Made by a program: the position numbers and the translations under genes. Source: Peribacillus butanolivorans (GTDB taxonomy: Bacteria > Bacillota > Bacilli > Bacillales > DSM-1321). From it: a stretch of 64,000 nt of DNA. Location: contig NZ_LGYA01000005.1 in the NCBI RefSeq assembly GCF_001273755.1, forward strand, positions 351,779 through 415,778. The letters run 5' to 3'. Below, one piece after another: positions 1-11,004 of the stretch; positions within the stretch are counted from its first letter, which is position 1, and each line of letters starts with the position of its first letter. Under the pieces are notes generated by a model that made no database searches, was not told the origin of the DNA, and worked only from the letters and a program-made list of their open reading frames with translations.

Positions 1-1178
1 ATGCGACCTGCTTCTTTATGTTTCTTAACGGTTTTGCCTTTTTTCTTCGCACGTGATTCTTCCATTTCTGGTGTGCGTGGAACGATAGGGAAGAAAGAGG
101 CCCGACCGAATACGGAAAGTAGTGCGGGTACGAGTGTTAAGGCTGCTAACATCATGATTAAAATGGATAAGCTGAATGGTACTGCGAAACGATGATAGGC
201 TCCATATTTGGCTACAAGTAAAGTTAGTAGAGAGATTACAATCGTCAGTCCACTCATCGCAATGGCACCTGATGAATCCTTAAATGCTGCAATCATGGCT
301 TCTCGTTTACTTTCATGATGTCTTAATTCACTTCTGTAGTGGGAGATTAAAAATAGACAATAATCCGTTCCTGCACCGAATAATAATACGGTCATAATGG
401 AAATAGCCTGTGAATCAACTGTAATCCAGTCGTGATCTGCCATAAATCCAAGGATTGGACTGGTGACAAGATAGGCGAAGCCGACTCCGATAAGTGGAAT
501 AATGGCTAAAAGTGGGGAGCGGTAAATGAGTAATAACACGACAAGTACAAGTATTACTGTAGCTAAAAGTAATTGGAAATCTGCACCTGAAAATAATCCA
601 GTTGCATCGACAGAAATTCCAACAGGGCCTGTTACACGAAGTGATAACTTTTCTGAATTTGTCTGAACTTTGAACGGGTCAAGGCCAACGCGCTCTGTTA
701 CTATTCTATTAATAATTTTAAGGTTTTTTTCTAATACAGCGGTCTCAGTTTTCTCCTTAAAGAAGAGCGGTTGTACGAAAGTCGTACCATCTTCTGAAAC
801 AGATCCCTGCAGCGCAGGCAATGGGATTTCATGAAGAGGAGGTAAAAATGATTGTTGTGTTAATGGATTCTCTGTCAATTCCTTGGAAAGGTATTGAACC
901 TCGGCCAAGTCGGCTTCTGTCAGTCCACCTTCCCGATGCCATGTAAGTAAGGCGGGTATCCCTGAGGAATTCGGGAACTCTTTTTTAATGAGCTTATCAG
1001 CCACGACAGAAGCTGAGTCTGCAGGCAGGTCAGCGGTATTATTGGATGTGCGATCCTTAACATCCGGTAACGTTATTGTTAATATTGTAGCTGCAATTAT
1101 CCAGACAGCGATGACGACCCAGCGGCTGACCTTTCCTGTCATCATTCTGCTTAGTCTTCCTAATAATGTTTCATCCAA
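1..1178 (-). CDS. MMPL/RND family transporter, N-terminal part (cut by window edge)
   Basis: The reverse strand is open without a stop from a TTG start at 1178 to base 1 (about 392 codons); the C-terminal half lies outside. The TTG is preceded by GAGGTG about 6 bases upstream. The protein begins with a short basic stretch and a membrane segment (WVVIAVWIIAATI), then a roughly 140-residue extracytoplasmic domain, then closely spaced membrane helices including LLLATVILVLVVLLLIYRSP and the MMPL-typical stretch ISIMTVLLFGAGTDYCLFLI followed by SHYRSEL. These are features of MmpL/YdfJ-type exporters, which move lipids or hydrophobic compounds out of the cell using the proton gradient. The substrate cannot be read from the sequence. 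Its own promoter is visible at 1219-1248. Confidence 0.85.
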   Translation of the reverse strand, partial: MDETLLGRLSRMMTGKVSRWVVIAVWIIAATILTITLPDVKDRTSNNTADLPADSASVVADKLIKKEFPNSSGIPALLTWHREGGLTEADLAEVQYLSKELTENPLTQQSFLPPLHEIPLPALQGSVSEDGTTFVQPLFFKEKTETAVLEKNLKIINRIVTERVGLDPFKVQTNSEKLSLRVTGPVGISVDATGLFSGADFQLLLATVILVLVVLLLIYRSPLLAIIPLIGVGFAYLVTSPILGFMADHDWITVDSQAISIMTVLLFGAGTDYCLFLISHYRSELRHHESKREAMIAAFKDSSGAIAMSGLTIVISLLTLLVAKYGAYHRFAVPFSLSILIMMLAALTLVPALLSVFGRASFFPIVPRTPEMEESRAKKKGKTVKKHKEAGR

Positions 1179-1218
1179 TGAAAGCACCTCGCTTTTGAAT
1201 TTTTTTATTCTATCCTTA

Positions 1219-1248
1219 ATTATAATGGAGCTTTGATGACATATACAA
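1219..1248 (-). promoter_or_regulatory. sigma-A promoter of the MMPL gene
   Basis: Reading the minus strand, TTGTAT (1248-1243) and TATAAT (1224-1219) are separated by 18 bases and lie about 40 bases before the TTG start. Confidence 0.6.
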
Positions 1249-1272
1249 AAATGGGTATGCCCGTCTTCTCAC

Positions 1273-1310
1273 AAAAAAGGCTTTGAATAGCTTTCCATTC
1301 AAAGCTTTTT
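1273..1310. terminator. bidirectional hairpin between the MMPL and catalase promoters
   Basis: GCTTTGAAT and ATTCAAAGC form a 9-bp stem flanked by an A run on the left and a T run on the right, so it can terminate in either direction. No gene reads into it from either side, so it may insulate the two divergent promoters or be left over from a lost gene. Confidence 0.5.
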
Positions 1311-1686
1311 CATGATTTTAGAAATTTAAATCAAATTTAAGTGTTTTTTTAACCCAATATCCCCCAGTAGTTATTATCAGTTTTTCCTCTAGGTTTGATT
1401 GGGGATTGGGGAAAAATCCTAATTCTACTAATGTAGCTGCTTGGTTAAATAACCTCGAAATTTCACGTTTTGTACTGTGGTCTTTCAAGTTTGTTTGTTT
1501 TTTGATTTCAGATTTCAGATTGTATAGTTTTAGCTAACTTTTTTTCATTAACATTGGTTACCAGGTTTAAACCGCAGAACTTGGACTTACAATATCTTGA
1601 ATAATGTTGAAGATAGACGAGTAAGATTTGGGAATTAGGGTAAGGTAAAATGTATTATGGTTTTAATTAGCAAAGGAGGAAATGTT
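1311..1686. other. intergenic region upstream of catalase
   Basis: No supported ORF. AT-rich with short homopolymers. It should hold the catalase promoter, but I could not find a convincing sigma-A, sigma-B or sigma-F match. Confidence 0.5.
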
Positions 1687-3264
1687 TTGTCTGAAAAATC
1701 CAAAAGAACAAATGGTAACTCAGAAAAAACGTTAACAAACCGGCAAGGGCACCCCATCACGAATAATCAGAGTATCCGAACGGTCGGTAACAGAGGCCCA
1801 AGTACACTAGAGAACTACGACTTCCTGGAAAAGATTAGTCACTTTGATAGAGAACGGATTCCAGAGCGGGTCGTGCATGCCCGCGGTGCAGGCGCCCATG
1901 GCTATTTTGTTCCGACCGGTAAAGCAGGGGACGAGCCGATTTCAAAATATACGAGAGCTAAGGTATTTCAGGAGGAGGGTAAAAAAACACCGGTATTTGT
2001 CAGGTTTTCATCTGTAATTCATGGAGGGACTTCACCAGAAACGTTACGTGACCCTCGTGGATTTGCTGTTAAATTTTATACAGAAGATGGAAACTGGGAT
2101 CTTGTCGGAAATAACCTGAAAATTTTCTTTATCCGTGATGCTATGAAATTTCCGGATTTGATACACGCTTTTAAACCGGACCCGGTCACGAATATACAGG
2201 ACGGGAGAAGAATTTTTGATTTTTGCTCAAGCTCTCCTGAAACATTTCATATGGTTACGTTTTTGTTTTCCCCTTGGGGCATTCCAGCTAACTACCGCAT
2301 GATGCAGGGTTCTGGTGTTAATACCTATAAATGGGTGAATGAAGAGGGGAAAGCAGTCCTTGTTAAGTATCACTGGGAACCTAAACAAGGGATAAAGAAC
2401 TTGACACAGAAAGAGGCTAATGAAATTCAGTCTACGAATTTCAATCATGCTACACAGGATTTATATGAATCAATCGAACGTGAGGAATATCCGGAATGGG
2501 ATCTCAACGTACAGATTATGAGTGATGATGATCACCCTGAATTGGATTTCGACCCGCTAGATGATACAAAGATTTGGCCAAAAGATGAATTCCCATGGCT
2601 GCATGTTGGTACGATGGTATTGAATAAAAACCCGGAGGACTATTTCACTGAAGTGGAGCAGGCTGCATTCGGTACGGGCGTCCTAGTAGATGGACTAGAT
2701 TTCTCGGATGACAAGATGTTACAAGGGCGTACGTTCTCTTATTCTGATACACAACGTCACCGTGTAGGAGCAAATTATCTTCAATTACCGATTAATGCAC
2801 CGAAAAAACCAACAGCAACCAATCAAACTGGTGGACAAATGCAATATGAAGTTGGCAGAGGAGATCAAAGTCCTCATATCAACTACGAACCATCAACTGT
2901 AGGTGGTTTAAAAGAAGCCAAGCAAACTGGCAAAGAGTATACACCTTTTATAGAAGGAAAACTTGTTCGAGAAACAATAGATCGGCAAAGTAATACGAAA
3001 CAGGCTGGTGAAACATTCCGTGAATTTGAAGATTGGGAAAGAGATGAATTAATCTCCAATCTTGTGTCAGCATTAGCTCCTGCAGATCCACGCATTCAGG
3101 AAAAAATGGTGGCTCTTGCAGAGGAGGCTGATGAAGAATACGGTCGCAGACTGAAAGAAGGTTTAGCTTCAGCTTCTGAACATACAGAGTCTTCAAAACC
3201 TATGGGAGGGACAGATAACCCAGAGGAAGGAGCTAGAAAAGGACATGACGCAGATCCGTATTAA
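1687..3264 (+). CDS. katX: catalase, KatX type (clade 3 haem catalase)
   Basis: Breaks down hydrogen peroxide to water and oxygen. About 525 residues. The catalytic His64 sits in [12 protein letters not shown], the distal Asn region is VGNN followed by FFIRD, and the haem-binding Tyr352 is in RTFSY. The catalase core is followed by a C-terminal extension ending GHDADPY, a feature I associate with the spore catalase KatX rather than vegetative KatA. I chose the TTG at 1687 because AAAGGAGG lies just before it; an upstream in-frame ATG at 1657 would place that ribosome site inside the coding region. Monocistronic: promoter region upstream, terminator at 3274. In B. subtilis KatX is made in the forespore and protects germinating spores; that role is inferred here. 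Confidence 0.88.
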   Translation: MSEKSKRTNGNSEKTLTNRQGHPITNNQSIRTVGNRGPSTLENYDFLEKISHFDRERIPERVVHARGAGAHGYFVPTGKAGDEPISKYTRAKVFQEEGKKTPVFVRFSSVIHGGTSPETLRDPRGFAVKFYTEDGNWDLVGNNLKIFFIRDAMKFPDLIHAFKPDPVTNIQDGRRIFDFCSSSPETFHMVTFLFSPWGIPANYRMMQGSGVNTYKWVNEEGKAVLVKYHWEPKQGIKNLTQKEANEIQSTNFNHATQDLYESIEREEYPEWDLNVQIMSDDDHPELDFDPLDDTKIWPKDEFPWLHVGTMVLNKNPEDYFTEVEQAAFGTGVLVDGLDFSDDKMLQGRTFSYSDTQRHRVGANYLQLPINAPKKPTATNQTGGQMQYEVGRGDQSPHINYEPSTVGGLKEAKQTGKEYTPFIEGKLVRETIDRQSNTKQAGETFREFEDWERDELISNLVSALAPADPRIQEKMVALAEEADEEYGRRLKEGLASASEHTESSKPMGGTDNPEEGARKGHDADPY

Positions 3265-3273
3265 CAGGTGGAA

Positions 3274-3312
3274 AAGAGGCAAACTTCCTTCTTAGAAGGG
3301 GTTTGTCTCTTT
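3274..3312 (+). terminator. catalase terminator
   Basis: Stem AAGAGGCAAAC paired with GTTTGTCTCTT (one G-U), 10 bases after the stop codon. Confidence 0.7.
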
Positions 3313-3455
3313 GCTTAATAAGAATAAATTTGTAAACGTGGTGAAGCCAACCTTCCGAACAATTATTAAATATAGTAGGAAATAGATTGGCAAAAAACTT
3401 CATAATCATTTAAACTGAAACTATTCTATTTTTCTCTTATAAAGGAGATGAAAAA

Positions 3456-3686
3456 ATGATTAAATTTCTTTCTGCCCTTTTCTTTCCTTGTCTACTTGTT
3501 ATGCTATTTTCAAGGGTCACCTATAATAATATCGTGGGTCTTGTTTTAACAGTTGCGTTGATTACAGCTTCTGCATATAAAGGTTATACGCATACAAATT
3601 TATTAATCATCGTTGACGCACTGTCACTGACAGTGGGATTTTGGTTGTCAAAAAGAATGATGAAACGAACATCAAAGAGCGCCTGA
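3456..3686 (+). CDS. csbA: CsbA family small membrane protein
   Basis: A 76-residue hydrophobic protein with three predicted membrane segments, a conserved YKGYTHTN stretch near residue 45 and a basic C-terminus (KRMMKRTSK). In B. subtilis csbA is a sigma-B general stress gene of unknown biochemical function lying directly before uvrBA, the same position as here. An AAAGGAG ribosome site precedes the ATG. I did not see a clear sigma-B promoter in the upstream 190 bases. Confidence 0.8.
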   Translation: MIKFLSALFFPCLLVMLFSRVTYNNIVGLVLTVALITASAYKGYTHTNLLIIVDALSLTVGFWLSKRMMKRTSKSA

Positions 3687-3706
3687 CATAAAGGTGCTTT
3701 TTTTGT
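3675..3706 (+). terminator. csbA terminator
   Basis: GAGCGCC and GGTGCTTT form a short stem with G-U pairs followed by seven T; it overlaps the end of csbA. Weak but well placed. Confidence 0.5.
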
Positions 3707-3758
3707 ACTTCTTCCTGTTATTACTCTCGACATCTAAAGATTATAAAAAACCAAAATA

Positions 3759-3770
3759 GAATAGATGTTC
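3759..3770. promoter_or_regulatory. LexA (SOS) box upstream of uvrBA
   Basis: GAATAGATGTTC, followed by G, matches the Bacillus LexA operator core GAAC-N4-GTTC at 7 of 8 fixed positions. It lies about 130 bases before uvrB and upstream of an extended -10 (TGGTAGAAT near 3799-3807). B. subtilis uvrBA is known to be LexA-controlled. Confidence 0.65.
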
Positions 3771-3900
3771 GCTTTTTTCTGGTTTGTTTTGAGGCTATTG
3801 TGGTAGAATGTGTATATATACTTTCAAAAACCGGAATAAATAGAAGGGATATAGTATATCCCGTTTTATATAAAAATATTTCAGTAGGAGGCTATGCTTG

Positions 3901-5886
3901 GTGAAGGATAAGTTTGAGTTAGTCTCAAAATACTCTCCTCAAGGAGATCAACCTGCGGCAATAGAAAAGCTTGTCGATGGTGTAAAAGAAGGAAAGAAAA
4001 TGCAGACATTGTTGGGGGCAACGGGTACAGGGAAAACATTTACCGTTTCTAATGTCATTCAACAAATCAATAAACCGACGCTTGTCATTGCCCACAATAA
4101 AACGCTGGCAGGGCAGCTTTATAGTGAGTTCAAAGAGTTTTTTCCTAATAATGCTGTTGAATACTTTGTTAGCTATTACGATTACTACCAGCCAGAAGCC
4201 TATGTGCCTTCCACTGATACATTCATTGAAAAAGATGCAAGTATCAATGATGAGATTGATAAACTACGTCACTCGGCGTCATCCTCTTTGTTCGAACGAA
4301 AAGATGTGATCATCATTGCCAGTGTTTCTTGTATTTATGGATTGGGTTCTCCAGAAGAGTACCGGGAGATGGTGGTATCTCTCCGCACAGGCATGGAGAT
4401 AGATAGAAATGCATTGTTGCACAGACTTGTGGATATTCAATATGAGCGGAATGATATTGCTTTTCAACGGGGGACTTTCCGGGTTCGCGGTGACGTGGTC
4501 GAAATTTTCCCGGCTTCCCGTGATGAACATTGTGTAAGGGTCGAGTTTTTCGGAGATGAGATTGATCGTATTCGTGAAGTCAATGCCCTAACCGGTGAGA
4601 TTACTGGTGAACGGGAACATATCGCAATTTTTCCGGCATCCCATTTCGTAACTCGTGAAGAGAAAATGAAGATCGCCATTCAAAATATCGAAAAAGAGCT
4701 GGAAGTACGATTGAAGGAATTGCGGGAGGATGAAAAACTGCTTGAAGCCCAGCGCTTGGAGCAGCGGACCCGTTATGATTTAGAAATGATGCGGGAAATG
4801 GGTTTTTGTTCGGGTATCGAGAACTATTCACGCCATTTAACACTCCGTCCCTCAGGTGCAACACCATACACCTTGATGGATTACTTTCCAGAAGACTTTC
4901 TATTAGTTGTGGATGAATCACACGTAACCCTTTCACAAATCAGGGGCATGTTCAATGGAGATCAGGCTCGTAAGCAAGTGCTCGTTGATCATGGCTTCCG
5001 CCTGCCTTCTGCAAAAGATAACCGTCCACTCCGATTTGAGGAATTTGAAGAAAAGGTTCATCAATCTATATTCGTCTCGGCAACTCCGGGACCATTTGAA
5101 CTCGAACACACACCGGAAATGGTTCAGCAGATAATCCGTCCTACTGGCTTGCTAGATCCTACGATTGAAGTACGACCAATTGAAGGCCAGATAGATGACC
5201 TAATAGGTGAAATACAGGAGCGGGTTAAAAAGAATGAACGGGTACTAATTACGACCTTAACGAAAAAGATGTCTGAAGACTTAACTGATTATTTAAAGGA
5301 AATTGGAATCAAAGTTCAATACCTGCATTCAGAGGTAAAAACATTAGATAGGATAGAAATCATCCGAGAATTACGAATGGGCAAATACGATGTGCTGGTT
5401 GGAATCAATCTTTTACGTGAAGGTTTGGATATTCCGGAAGTGTCGTTGGTTACGATTCTCGATGCTGATAAAGAAGGCTTCCTTCGCTCAGAGCGTTCAC
5501 TCATCCAAACGATGGGCCGCGCTGCTCGTAATGCCAGCGGCCACGTTATTATGTATGCCGACCGTATTACGAATTCAATGGAACTTGCGATTAATGAAAC
5601 GAAGCGACGCCGTGAAATTCAGGAAAGATACAATAAAGAGCATCAAATTACACCGCAAACCATTCAAAAGGACATTCGTGACTCCATCCGGGCTACTCAT
5701 GTAGCCGAAGAAGGTGAAGAATATAAAGAAGACCTTGCTCCAAGCCTCGCGAAGTTGCCTAAAAAAGAGCGCGAAAAAGTGATGGTAAGCATGGAAAAAG
5801 AAATGAAGGAAGCAGCAAAAGCACTGGACTTCGAACGCGCTGCCGAGCTGCGTGACTTATTACTAGAGTTAAAAGCGGAAGGGTGA
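3901..5886 (+). CDS. uvrB: excinuclease ABC subunit B
   Basis: DNA-damage-handling helicase subunit of nucleotide excision repair; it takes DNA from UvrA, verifies the lesion and recruits UvrC. 661 residues: Walker A GATGTGKT at 39-46, the beta-hairpin [10 protein letters not shown] near 92-101 that clamps [11 protein letters not shown] as the helicase motif II, the [13 protein letters not shown] stretch, and a C-terminal UVR motif ([20 protein letters not shown]) that binds UvrC. Start is GTG 3901 ([11 protein letters not shown], as in B. subtilis); the adjacent TTG 3898 is also possible with AGGAGG at 3886-3891. It is followed after 6 bases by uvrA, so the two form an operon. Confidence 0.97.
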   Translation: MKDKFELVSKYSPQGDQPAAIEKLVDGVKEGKKMQTLLGATGTGKTFTVSNVIQQINKPTLVIAHNKTLAGQLYSEFKEFFPNNAVEYFVSYYDYYQPEAYVPSTDTFIEKDASINDEIDKLRHSASSSLFERKDVIIIASVSCIYGLGSPEEYREMVVSLRTGMEIDRNALLHRLVDIQYERNDIAFQRGTFRVRGDVVEIFPASRDEHCVRVEFFGDEIDRIREVNALTGEITGEREHIAIFPASHFVTREEKMKIAIQNIEKELEVRLKELREDEKLLEAQRLEQRTRYDLEMMREMGFCSGIENYSRHLTLRPSGATPYTLMDYFPEDFLLVVDESHVTLSQIRGMFNGDQARKQVLVDHGFRLPSAKDNRPLRFEEFEEKVHQSIFVSATPGPFELEHTPEMVQQIIRPTGLLDPTIEVRPIEGQIDDLIGEIQERVKKNERVLITTLTKKMSEDLTDYLKEIGIKVQYLHSEVKTLDRIEIIRELRMGKYDVLVGINLLREGLDIPEVSLVTILDADKEGFLRSERSLIQTMGRAARNASGHVIMYADRITNSMELAINETKRRREIQERYNKEHQITPQTIQKDIRDSIRATHVAEEGEEYKEDLAPSLAKLPKKEREKVMVSMEKEMKEAAKALDFERAAELRDLLLELKAEG

Positions 5887-5892
5887 CGAAAC

Positions 5893-8772
5893 ATGGCAAT
5901 GGAGAAAATTGTGATAAAAGGCGCCAGAGCCAACAATTTAAAGAATATTGATGTCACGATACCTAGAGATAAACTCGTCGTGATAACAGGATTATCTGGA
6001 TCTGGAAAGTCTTCCTTGGCTTTTGATACGATTTATGCAGAAGGTCAAAGACGTTATGTAGAATCACTGTCCGCTTATGCCCGTCAATTTTTAGGCCAAG
6101 TGGATAAACCGGATGTCGATGCGATTGAAGGATTGTCACCGGCAATTTCTATTGATCAGAAAACGACGAGCCGGAATCCTCGTTCAACTGTTGGGACTGT
6201 CACGGAGATTTATGATTATTTAAGATTGCTATATGCTCGAGTCGGCCGGCCAACCTGTCCGATCCATCAGATAGAAATTACCTCTCAAACGATTGAGCAA
6301 ATGGTAGATCGCATCCTTGATTACCCTGAGCGAACTAAGCTTCAAGTATTGGCACCGATTGTTTCAGGTAGAAAAGGAACGCATGTAAAAGTTTTAGAAG
6401 AAGTAAAAAAACAAGGGTATGTCCGCGTTCGTGTGGATGGGGAGATGCACGATCTTAGTGAAGAAATCACTCTCGAAAAGAATAAAAAGCATTCTATAGA
6501 AGTCATTATAGACCGAATTGTTATTAAAGAGGGAGTCATGGCACGGCTTGCGGATTCATTAGAAAGTGCTTTGAAGCTTGGTGAAGGCAAAGTCATCATT
6601 GACGTTATGGGTGAAGAAGAACTACTGTTCAGCGAACACCATGCCTGCCCATACTGCGGCTTTTCCATCGAAGAGCTAGAGCCGAGAATGTTTTCCTTCA
6701 ATAGCCCGTTCGGGGCCTGCCCTGATTGTGATGGCTTGGGAGCGAGACTTGAGGTGGACCGTGATTTGGTCATCCCGAATAAGGATTTAAGTCTGCGTCA
6801 ACATGCGATTGCCCCATGGGAGCCGACGAGTTCTCAATATTATCCTCAGCTTCTTGAAGCGGTAGCCACCCATTATGACATAGATATGGATGTGCCAGTT
6901 AAAGATATACCGGAGGATAAATTGGAGAAAATTTTATACGGTTCAGGTAAAGATAAAATTTATTTCCGCTATAAAAATGATTTTGGAAGAGTGCAAGAGG
7001 GATATATTCTATTTGAAGGCGTCATAAGAAACATCGAGCGGCGTTTTAAGGAGACGAACTCAGACTATATTCGTGAACAAATGCAGAAATATATGTCGGA
7101 GCACCACTGTCCAACATGTAAGGGACATCGGCTGAAAAAAGAGAGTCTTTCTGTGCTTATTCAAGGGGTTCATATAAGTGAGACTACCGCTTTATCGGTA
7201 GAAGAGGCTTTGGTATTTTTTGACGAGCTTGATTTGACCGAAAAGGAAGCTGCAATTGCGAGATTGATTTTACGTGAAATCCGGGAGCGGCTCGGTTTCC
7301 TAGCCAATGTCGGTTTGGAATATTTAACGTTAAGCCGAGCAGCCGGAACATTATCAGGCGGTGAAGCCCAGCGTATTCGATTGGCAACACAGATTGGTTC
7401 CCGTTTGACTGGTGTTCTTTACATTTTAGATGAACCGTCTATAGGATTGCATCAGCGAGATAATGATCGATTAATTGAAACATTAAAGAATATGCGTGAA
7501 ATTGGGAACACGCTGATTGTTGTTGAGCATGATGAAGATACGATGCTTGCGGCGGATTATTTGATTGATGTCGGACCAGGTGCAGGCGCTCATGGTGGAG
7601 AAATCGTGGCTGCTGGAACCCCGGAAGAGGTCATGAATAACCCTAAATCTTTAACAGGCCAATATTTATCAGGGAAGAAATTTATCCCGCTGCCATTGGA
7701 ACGCCGGAAAAATGACGGCCGTGTTATTGAAATTAAAGGGGCCAAACAAAATAACCTAAAAAACGTTAATGTTAAATTCCCGCTTGGAGTTTTTACAGCT
7801 GTCACAGGAGTCTCAGGTTCGGGGAAAAGTACATTAGTGAATGAGATTCTTCATAAGTCATTAGCTCAAAAACTAAACCGCGCCAAAGCTAGACCAGGGG
7901 AGTTTCGTGAAATTAAAGGAATCGAGCATTTAGATAAGGTCATTGATATTGACCAATCACCTATTGGTAGAACGCCACGCTCTAACCCAGCAACCTATAC
8001 AGGTGTATTTGATGATATTCGTGACGTTTTTGCTTCAACGAATGAAGCAAAAATCCGTGGCTATAAAAAAGGACGATTCAGTTTCAATGTGAAGGGCGGT
8101 CGTTGTGAAGCCTGCCGTGGTGACGGAATTATCAAGATTGAAATGCATTTTCTTCCTGATGTCTACGTTCCGTGTGAAATCTGTCATGGTAAACGTTATA
8201 ACCGGGAAACGCTTGAAGTAAAATATAAAGGTAAAAATATTTCCGACATTCTCGATATGACTGTTGAGGATGGGGTTAGTTTCTTTGAAAATATCCCAAA
8301 AATCAAGCGGAAGCTACAAACGATTTATGATGTTGGTCTGAGCTATATCAAGCTTGGACAGCCGGCAACCACTTTATCGGGCGGTGAAGCGCAAAGGGTG
8401 AAACTCGCTTCTGAATTGCATCGCCGTTCAACTGGCCGCTCTTTTTATATCTTGGATGAACCAACTACCGGACTTCATGTCCATGATATAGCGAGGTTGC
8501 TCGAAGTCTTGCAACGGCTGGTAGACAATGGTGATACTGTTTTAGTAATAGAACATAATCTTGATGTCATCAAAGCGGCGGACCATATTATTGACTTAGG
8601 TCCAGAAGGCGGGGATAAGGGCGGAACGATTGTCACTTACGGTACGCCTGAAGAAATATGTGAAGTTTCCGAATCATACACAGGGAAATACTTAAAGCGT
8701 GTTCTGACCCGTGACCAAATTAGAATGGAAAAATTGATTGAAGAAAAAGAACAAGAGCATGAACATGCATAA
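5893..8772 (+). CDS. uvrA: excinuclease ABC subunit A
   Basis: Damage sensor of nucleotide excision repair, a dimeric ABC-type ATPase that loads UvrB. 959 residues, the usual size. Two ABC cassettes: Walker A GLSGSGKS at 33-40 and GVSGSGKS near 638; two LSGGEAQR signatures; zinc-binding Cys pairs CPYC...CPDC, CPTC and CEAC...CEIC. The C-terminus is charged ([10 protein letters not shown]). It follows uvrB by 6 bases and ends at a strong terminator, so the operon is uvrBA, under LexA control. Confidence 0.97.
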   Translation: MAMEKIVIKGARANNLKNIDVTIPRDKLVVITGLSGSGKSSLAFDTIYAEGQRRYVESLSAYARQFLGQVDKPDVDAIEGLSPAISIDQKTTSRNPRSTVGTVTEIYDYLRLLYARVGRPTCPIHQIEITSQTIEQMVDRILDYPERTKLQVLAPIVSGRKGTHVKVLEEVKKQGYVRVRVDGEMHDLSEEITLEKNKKHSIEVIIDRIVIKEGVMARLADSLESALKLGEGKVIIDVMGEEELLFSEHHACPYCGFSIEELEPRMFSFNSPFGACPDCDGLGARLEVDRDLVIPNKDLSLRQHAIAPWEPTSSQYYPQLLEAVATHYDIDMDVPVKDIPEDKLEKILYGSGKDKIYFRYKNDFGRVQEGYILFEGVIRNIERRFKETNSDYIREQMQKYMSEHHCPTCKGHRLKKESLSVLIQGVHISETTALSVEEALVFFDELDLTEKEAAIARLILREIRERLGFLANVGLEYLTLSRAAGTLSGGEAQRIRLATQIGSRLTGVLYILDEPSIGLHQRDNDRLIETLKNMREIGNTLIVVEHDEDTMLAADYLIDVGPGAGAHGGEIVAAGTPEEVMNNPKSLTGQYLSGKKFIPLPLERRKNDGRVIEIKGAKQNNLKNVNVKFPLGVFTAVTGVSGSGKSTLVNEILHKSLAQKLNRAKARPGEFREIKGIEHLDKVIDIDQSPIGRTPRSNPATYTGVFDDIRDVFASTNEAKIRGYKKGRFSFNVKGGRCEACRGDGIIKIEMHFLPDVYVPCEICHGKRYNRETLEVKYKGKNISDILDMTVEDGVSFFENIPKIKRKLQTIYDVGLSYIKLGQPATTLSGGEAQRVKLASELHRRSTGRSFYILDEPTTGLHVHDIARLLEVLQRLVDNGDTVLVIEHNLDVIKAADHIIDLGPEGGDKGGTIVTYGTPEEICEVSESYTGKYLKRVLTRDQIRMEKLIEEKEQEHEHA

Positions 8773-8800
8773 AAAAACAAGCCCGTTGGCTTGTTTTTTT
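8773..8800 (+). terminator. uvrBA terminator
   Basis: AAAACAAGCC-CGTT-GGCTTGTTTT with a T run, directly after the uvrA stop; the A run on the left also makes it usable on the other strand. Confidence 0.85.
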
Positions 8801-9004
8801 ATGTGGAAATATGACACTGTCAGTTTAATTAATCATTTGATTAAAATCCATGAAAGCTAGATATTTCCGGGGAAATTCCACTTTGCTCTTTTCGAAAATT
8901 GTCGCAGCACCTTGTCGAGAAATGGGAATTAGTGTATTTATGAAACTTTTTAGATTTCTAGGCGTATGTATGAATAAAATGATATAAGAAAGCGAGGAAT
9001 GTTC

Positions 9005-10105
9005 ATGCAGGAAGAAAGAAAGAAAATTTTAGAGATGATTCAAGATGGAAAGTTGACTGCGGTAGAAGCAATGAGTCTTTTGGAAGACTTAGAAAAAGCT
9101 AGTCAGGAAAGTGAAGCGAAAGAGCAGAAACTACAAAATGAATTATCAACCGTAGTCGTGGATAAGAAAAGCGAGGACAATACTCAGGATACGTTTAAGA
9201 AGAATATTCAGTCATCAAAGGAAAAGATTATTGATTTTGTTGAAAGTGCTTTTAAGAAGATTAAAGAAACCGATCTTGATTTCAACTTTGGAAAATCAGT
9301 TGATGTCAGTCATATTTTCCAGCATGATTATGAGGTTCTGAATGGAGTCGATATAGATATAGCCAATGGGAAAATAAAAATTGCTACTTGGGATCATAAG
9401 GATGTACGGGTTGAATGTCAGGCAAAGGTATACAGGGTGGAGGATATCGAAGAAGCGAGAAAAAACTTTTTAGAGGATGTTCACTTCTCGATTGAAGAAG
9501 GGAAAATGAGGTTTAAGGTTTTCGAAAAATCCATTAAAGTCGATGCGGTTTTGTACATTCCTCGGAAGGAATATGAGGACATTCAGGTAAGGTTGTTTAA
9601 CGGTGCTATAACCGCCGAATCATTGGAATCCAATAAACTCAAAGCAAAAACAGCCAATGGTGCGATTCATATTTTACAGGGTAATGGTGAGTCGTGCGAG
9701 CTCGAAACAGGTAATGGAACGATCACCATTTCAGATACAAATTATAATGGCTTGGAGGCTGAAACCTTAAACGGTGCTATTAATGCGGATGGTTATTTCA
9801 AAAAAATAGATGTGCAAACTTTTAATGGTGAAATTGTCTGCAAAAACTCTGAGCTAGATTGCGACTCTATACATGCTAAATCGATTACCGGAAAAGTCCA
9901 GCTGATCCTGCCGCCAGGAAAGGCAATCGAGGGAGAGTTGAAATCTAATTTAGGAGGTTTTAACGTAAGCTTGGAAGGGATGACCATCATCGAAGAAAAG
10001 AGTGATGTGGTTCAAAAGGTCCTTAAGTTTAAGACTGCTAAAGAGGAGGTTCCTGTGCTTCATGTATTTGCAGAAACCAAGACTGCAGCGATAACAGTTT
10101 CCTAG
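9005..10105 (+). CDS. yvlB: YvlB/LiaX-like protein (SHOCT-like N-terminus plus DUF4097 beta-helix)
   Basis: 366 residues. The first ~30 residues (EERKKILEMIQDGKLTAVEAMSLLEDL) resemble the short helical N-terminal motif of YvlB/LiaX proteins. After a charged coiled linker comes a repetitive domain with recurring NGAI/NGTI/NGEI turns (residues ~195-290), typical of the DUF4097 beta-helix. No signal peptide. In B. subtilis yvlB belongs to a cell-envelope stress operon and lies near hprK; in enterococci the relative LiaX senses lipopeptides. Any envelope-stress role here is inferred. I chose ATG 9005 over ATG 8999 because GAGG at 8994-8997 gives a 7-base spacing. The partner genes yvlACD are not next to it. 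Confidence 0.75.
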   Translation: MQEERKKILEMIQDGKLTAVEAMSLLEDLEKASQESEAKEQKLQNELSTVVVDKKSEDNTQDTFKKNIQSSKEKIIDFVESAFKKIKETDLDFNFGKSVDVSHIFQHDYEVLNGVDIDIANGKIKIATWDHKDVRVECQAKVYRVEDIEEARKNFLEDVHFSIEEGKMRFKVFEKSIKVDAVLYIPRKEYEDIQVRLFNGAITAESLESNKLKAKTANGAIHILQGNGESCELETGNGTITISDTNYNGLEAETLNGAINADGYFKKIDVQTFNGEIVCKNSELDCDSIHAKSITGKVQLILPPGKAIEGELKSNLGGFNVSLEGMTIIEEKSDVVQKVLKFKTAKEEVPVLHVFAETKTAAITVS

Positions 10106-10110
10106 TGAAA

Positions 10111-10145
10111 ATGAAAGCCCACCAGTTCAAATGGGGGGCTTTCAT
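10111..10145. terminator. bidirectional terminator between yvlB and the amidase gene
   Basis: ATGAAAGCCC pairs with GGGCTTTCAT around a loop; it lies between two converging genes. Confidence 0.85.
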
Positions 10146-10820
10146 TTATTTTTGTACGCTAATGATTGCTTTGTAACCATCTTTGGCTAACCTTTTGACA
10201 AGAGCCTCTGCATTTTTCTTTTCTGTAAAGGCACCTATTTGAACTTTATACATATTGGGGTTTACATCAGCTTGGAGGTTATAGTAGGCGAGGATGCTTT
10301 TAGCAATAGATTCTCCGCATTTTTTCCGGTACGCAGTAGTTTTTAAAAGAGATGCTTCTTTTTGATTGGTCATAAACCCGCATTCGACTAAAATGGCCGG
10401 ACATCTTGTTTCGCGTAAAACCTGGAAATTGGCGGTTTTTACCCCTCTATTTTTTAATTGAGTAGCTTTAACAAGTTCGCTTTGGACCTTTTCAGCTATA
10501 GAAAGTGACTCTTTCGGTCTCGAGAGATAAATGAAGGTTTCAATTCCATTTGCCTCATGCCAACTTCCAGAACCAAAGGCGTTTGCATGAATGGAGATAT
10601 ATAAGTCAGCTCCGAGTGAATTGGCTCTGTTTATACGTTCCTTAAGTGGAACATCTCGCCCGTCTTCATGAACAAAATGAACGGTGACTGCTTTTGATTT
10701 TTCTAAATAGAACTTCGTAAATTCAGCCGTTTCCCTATTGAATTCATATTCTTTCATACCCTCAGGAGATTGTTTGCCGGGAGTATTATACCCATGCCCT
10801 GCATCAATAATGATTTTCAT
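10146..10820 (-). CDS. N-acetylmuramoyl-L-alanine amidase with SPOR domain (CwlC-like)
   Basis: Cuts the bond between muramic acid and the stem peptide of peptidoglycan. 224 residues. Amidase_3 domain from residue 1: zinc ligands His9 in DAGHG, Glu in MKEYEF and His in SIHANA, and catalytic Glu in VECGFM. The last ~40 residues (MYKVQIGAFTEKKNAEALVKRLAKDGYKAIISV) form one SPOR repeat that binds denuded glycan. There is no signal peptide, as in the B. subtilis mother-cell enzymes CwlC and CwlV, which act late in sporulation; a role in mother-cell lysis is inferred. It is the only minus-strand gene between uvrA and yvoF, and it is transcribed alone. Confidence 0.85.
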   Translation of the reverse strand: MKIIIDAGHGYNTPGKQSPEGMKEYEFNRETAEFTKFYLEKSKAVTVHFVHEDGRDVPLKERINRANSLGADLYISIHANAFGSGSWHEANGIETFIYLSRPKESLSIAEKVQSELVKATQLKNRGVKTANFQVLRETRCPAILVECGFMTNQKEASLLKTTAYRKKCGESIAKSILAYYNLQADVNPNMYKVQIGAFTEKKNAEALVKRLAKDGYKAIISVQK

Positions 10821-10927
10821 GTAATTCTTTCCTTTCCAAAAATACTTTATCCATTATTATAATCAAACGAGTGGAATAAAAAGTAGCATGTTCATCAGAA
10901 AAAAAGAATAAAACGATAATGCTTTGT

Positions 10928-10955
10928 TTGGTTATTAACAGAAAAATGCTAAAAT
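10928..10955 (+). promoter_or_regulatory. promoter of the hprK operon
   Basis: TTGGTT and TAAAAT with a 16-base spacer, about 50 bases before hprK. Confidence 0.5.
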
Positions 10956-11004
10956 AGAAAAAGTATCGTTAAAAATAGTAGTGCTCCAAAAGGAGGAAAG
11001 ATAT

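Noticed and set aside
1311..1686. Sigma-B or sigma-F promoter for the catalase gene
   Set aside because: Expected from B. subtilis katX, but I found no pair of boxes with proper spacing.
3313..3455. Sigma-B promoter for csbA
   Set aside because: No GTTTAA and GGGTAT pair at the correct distance.
4601..4936. Minus-strand frames inside uvrB, uvrA and other core genes
   Set aside because: They run opposite to well-identified genes and show no ribosome site or protein-like motif.
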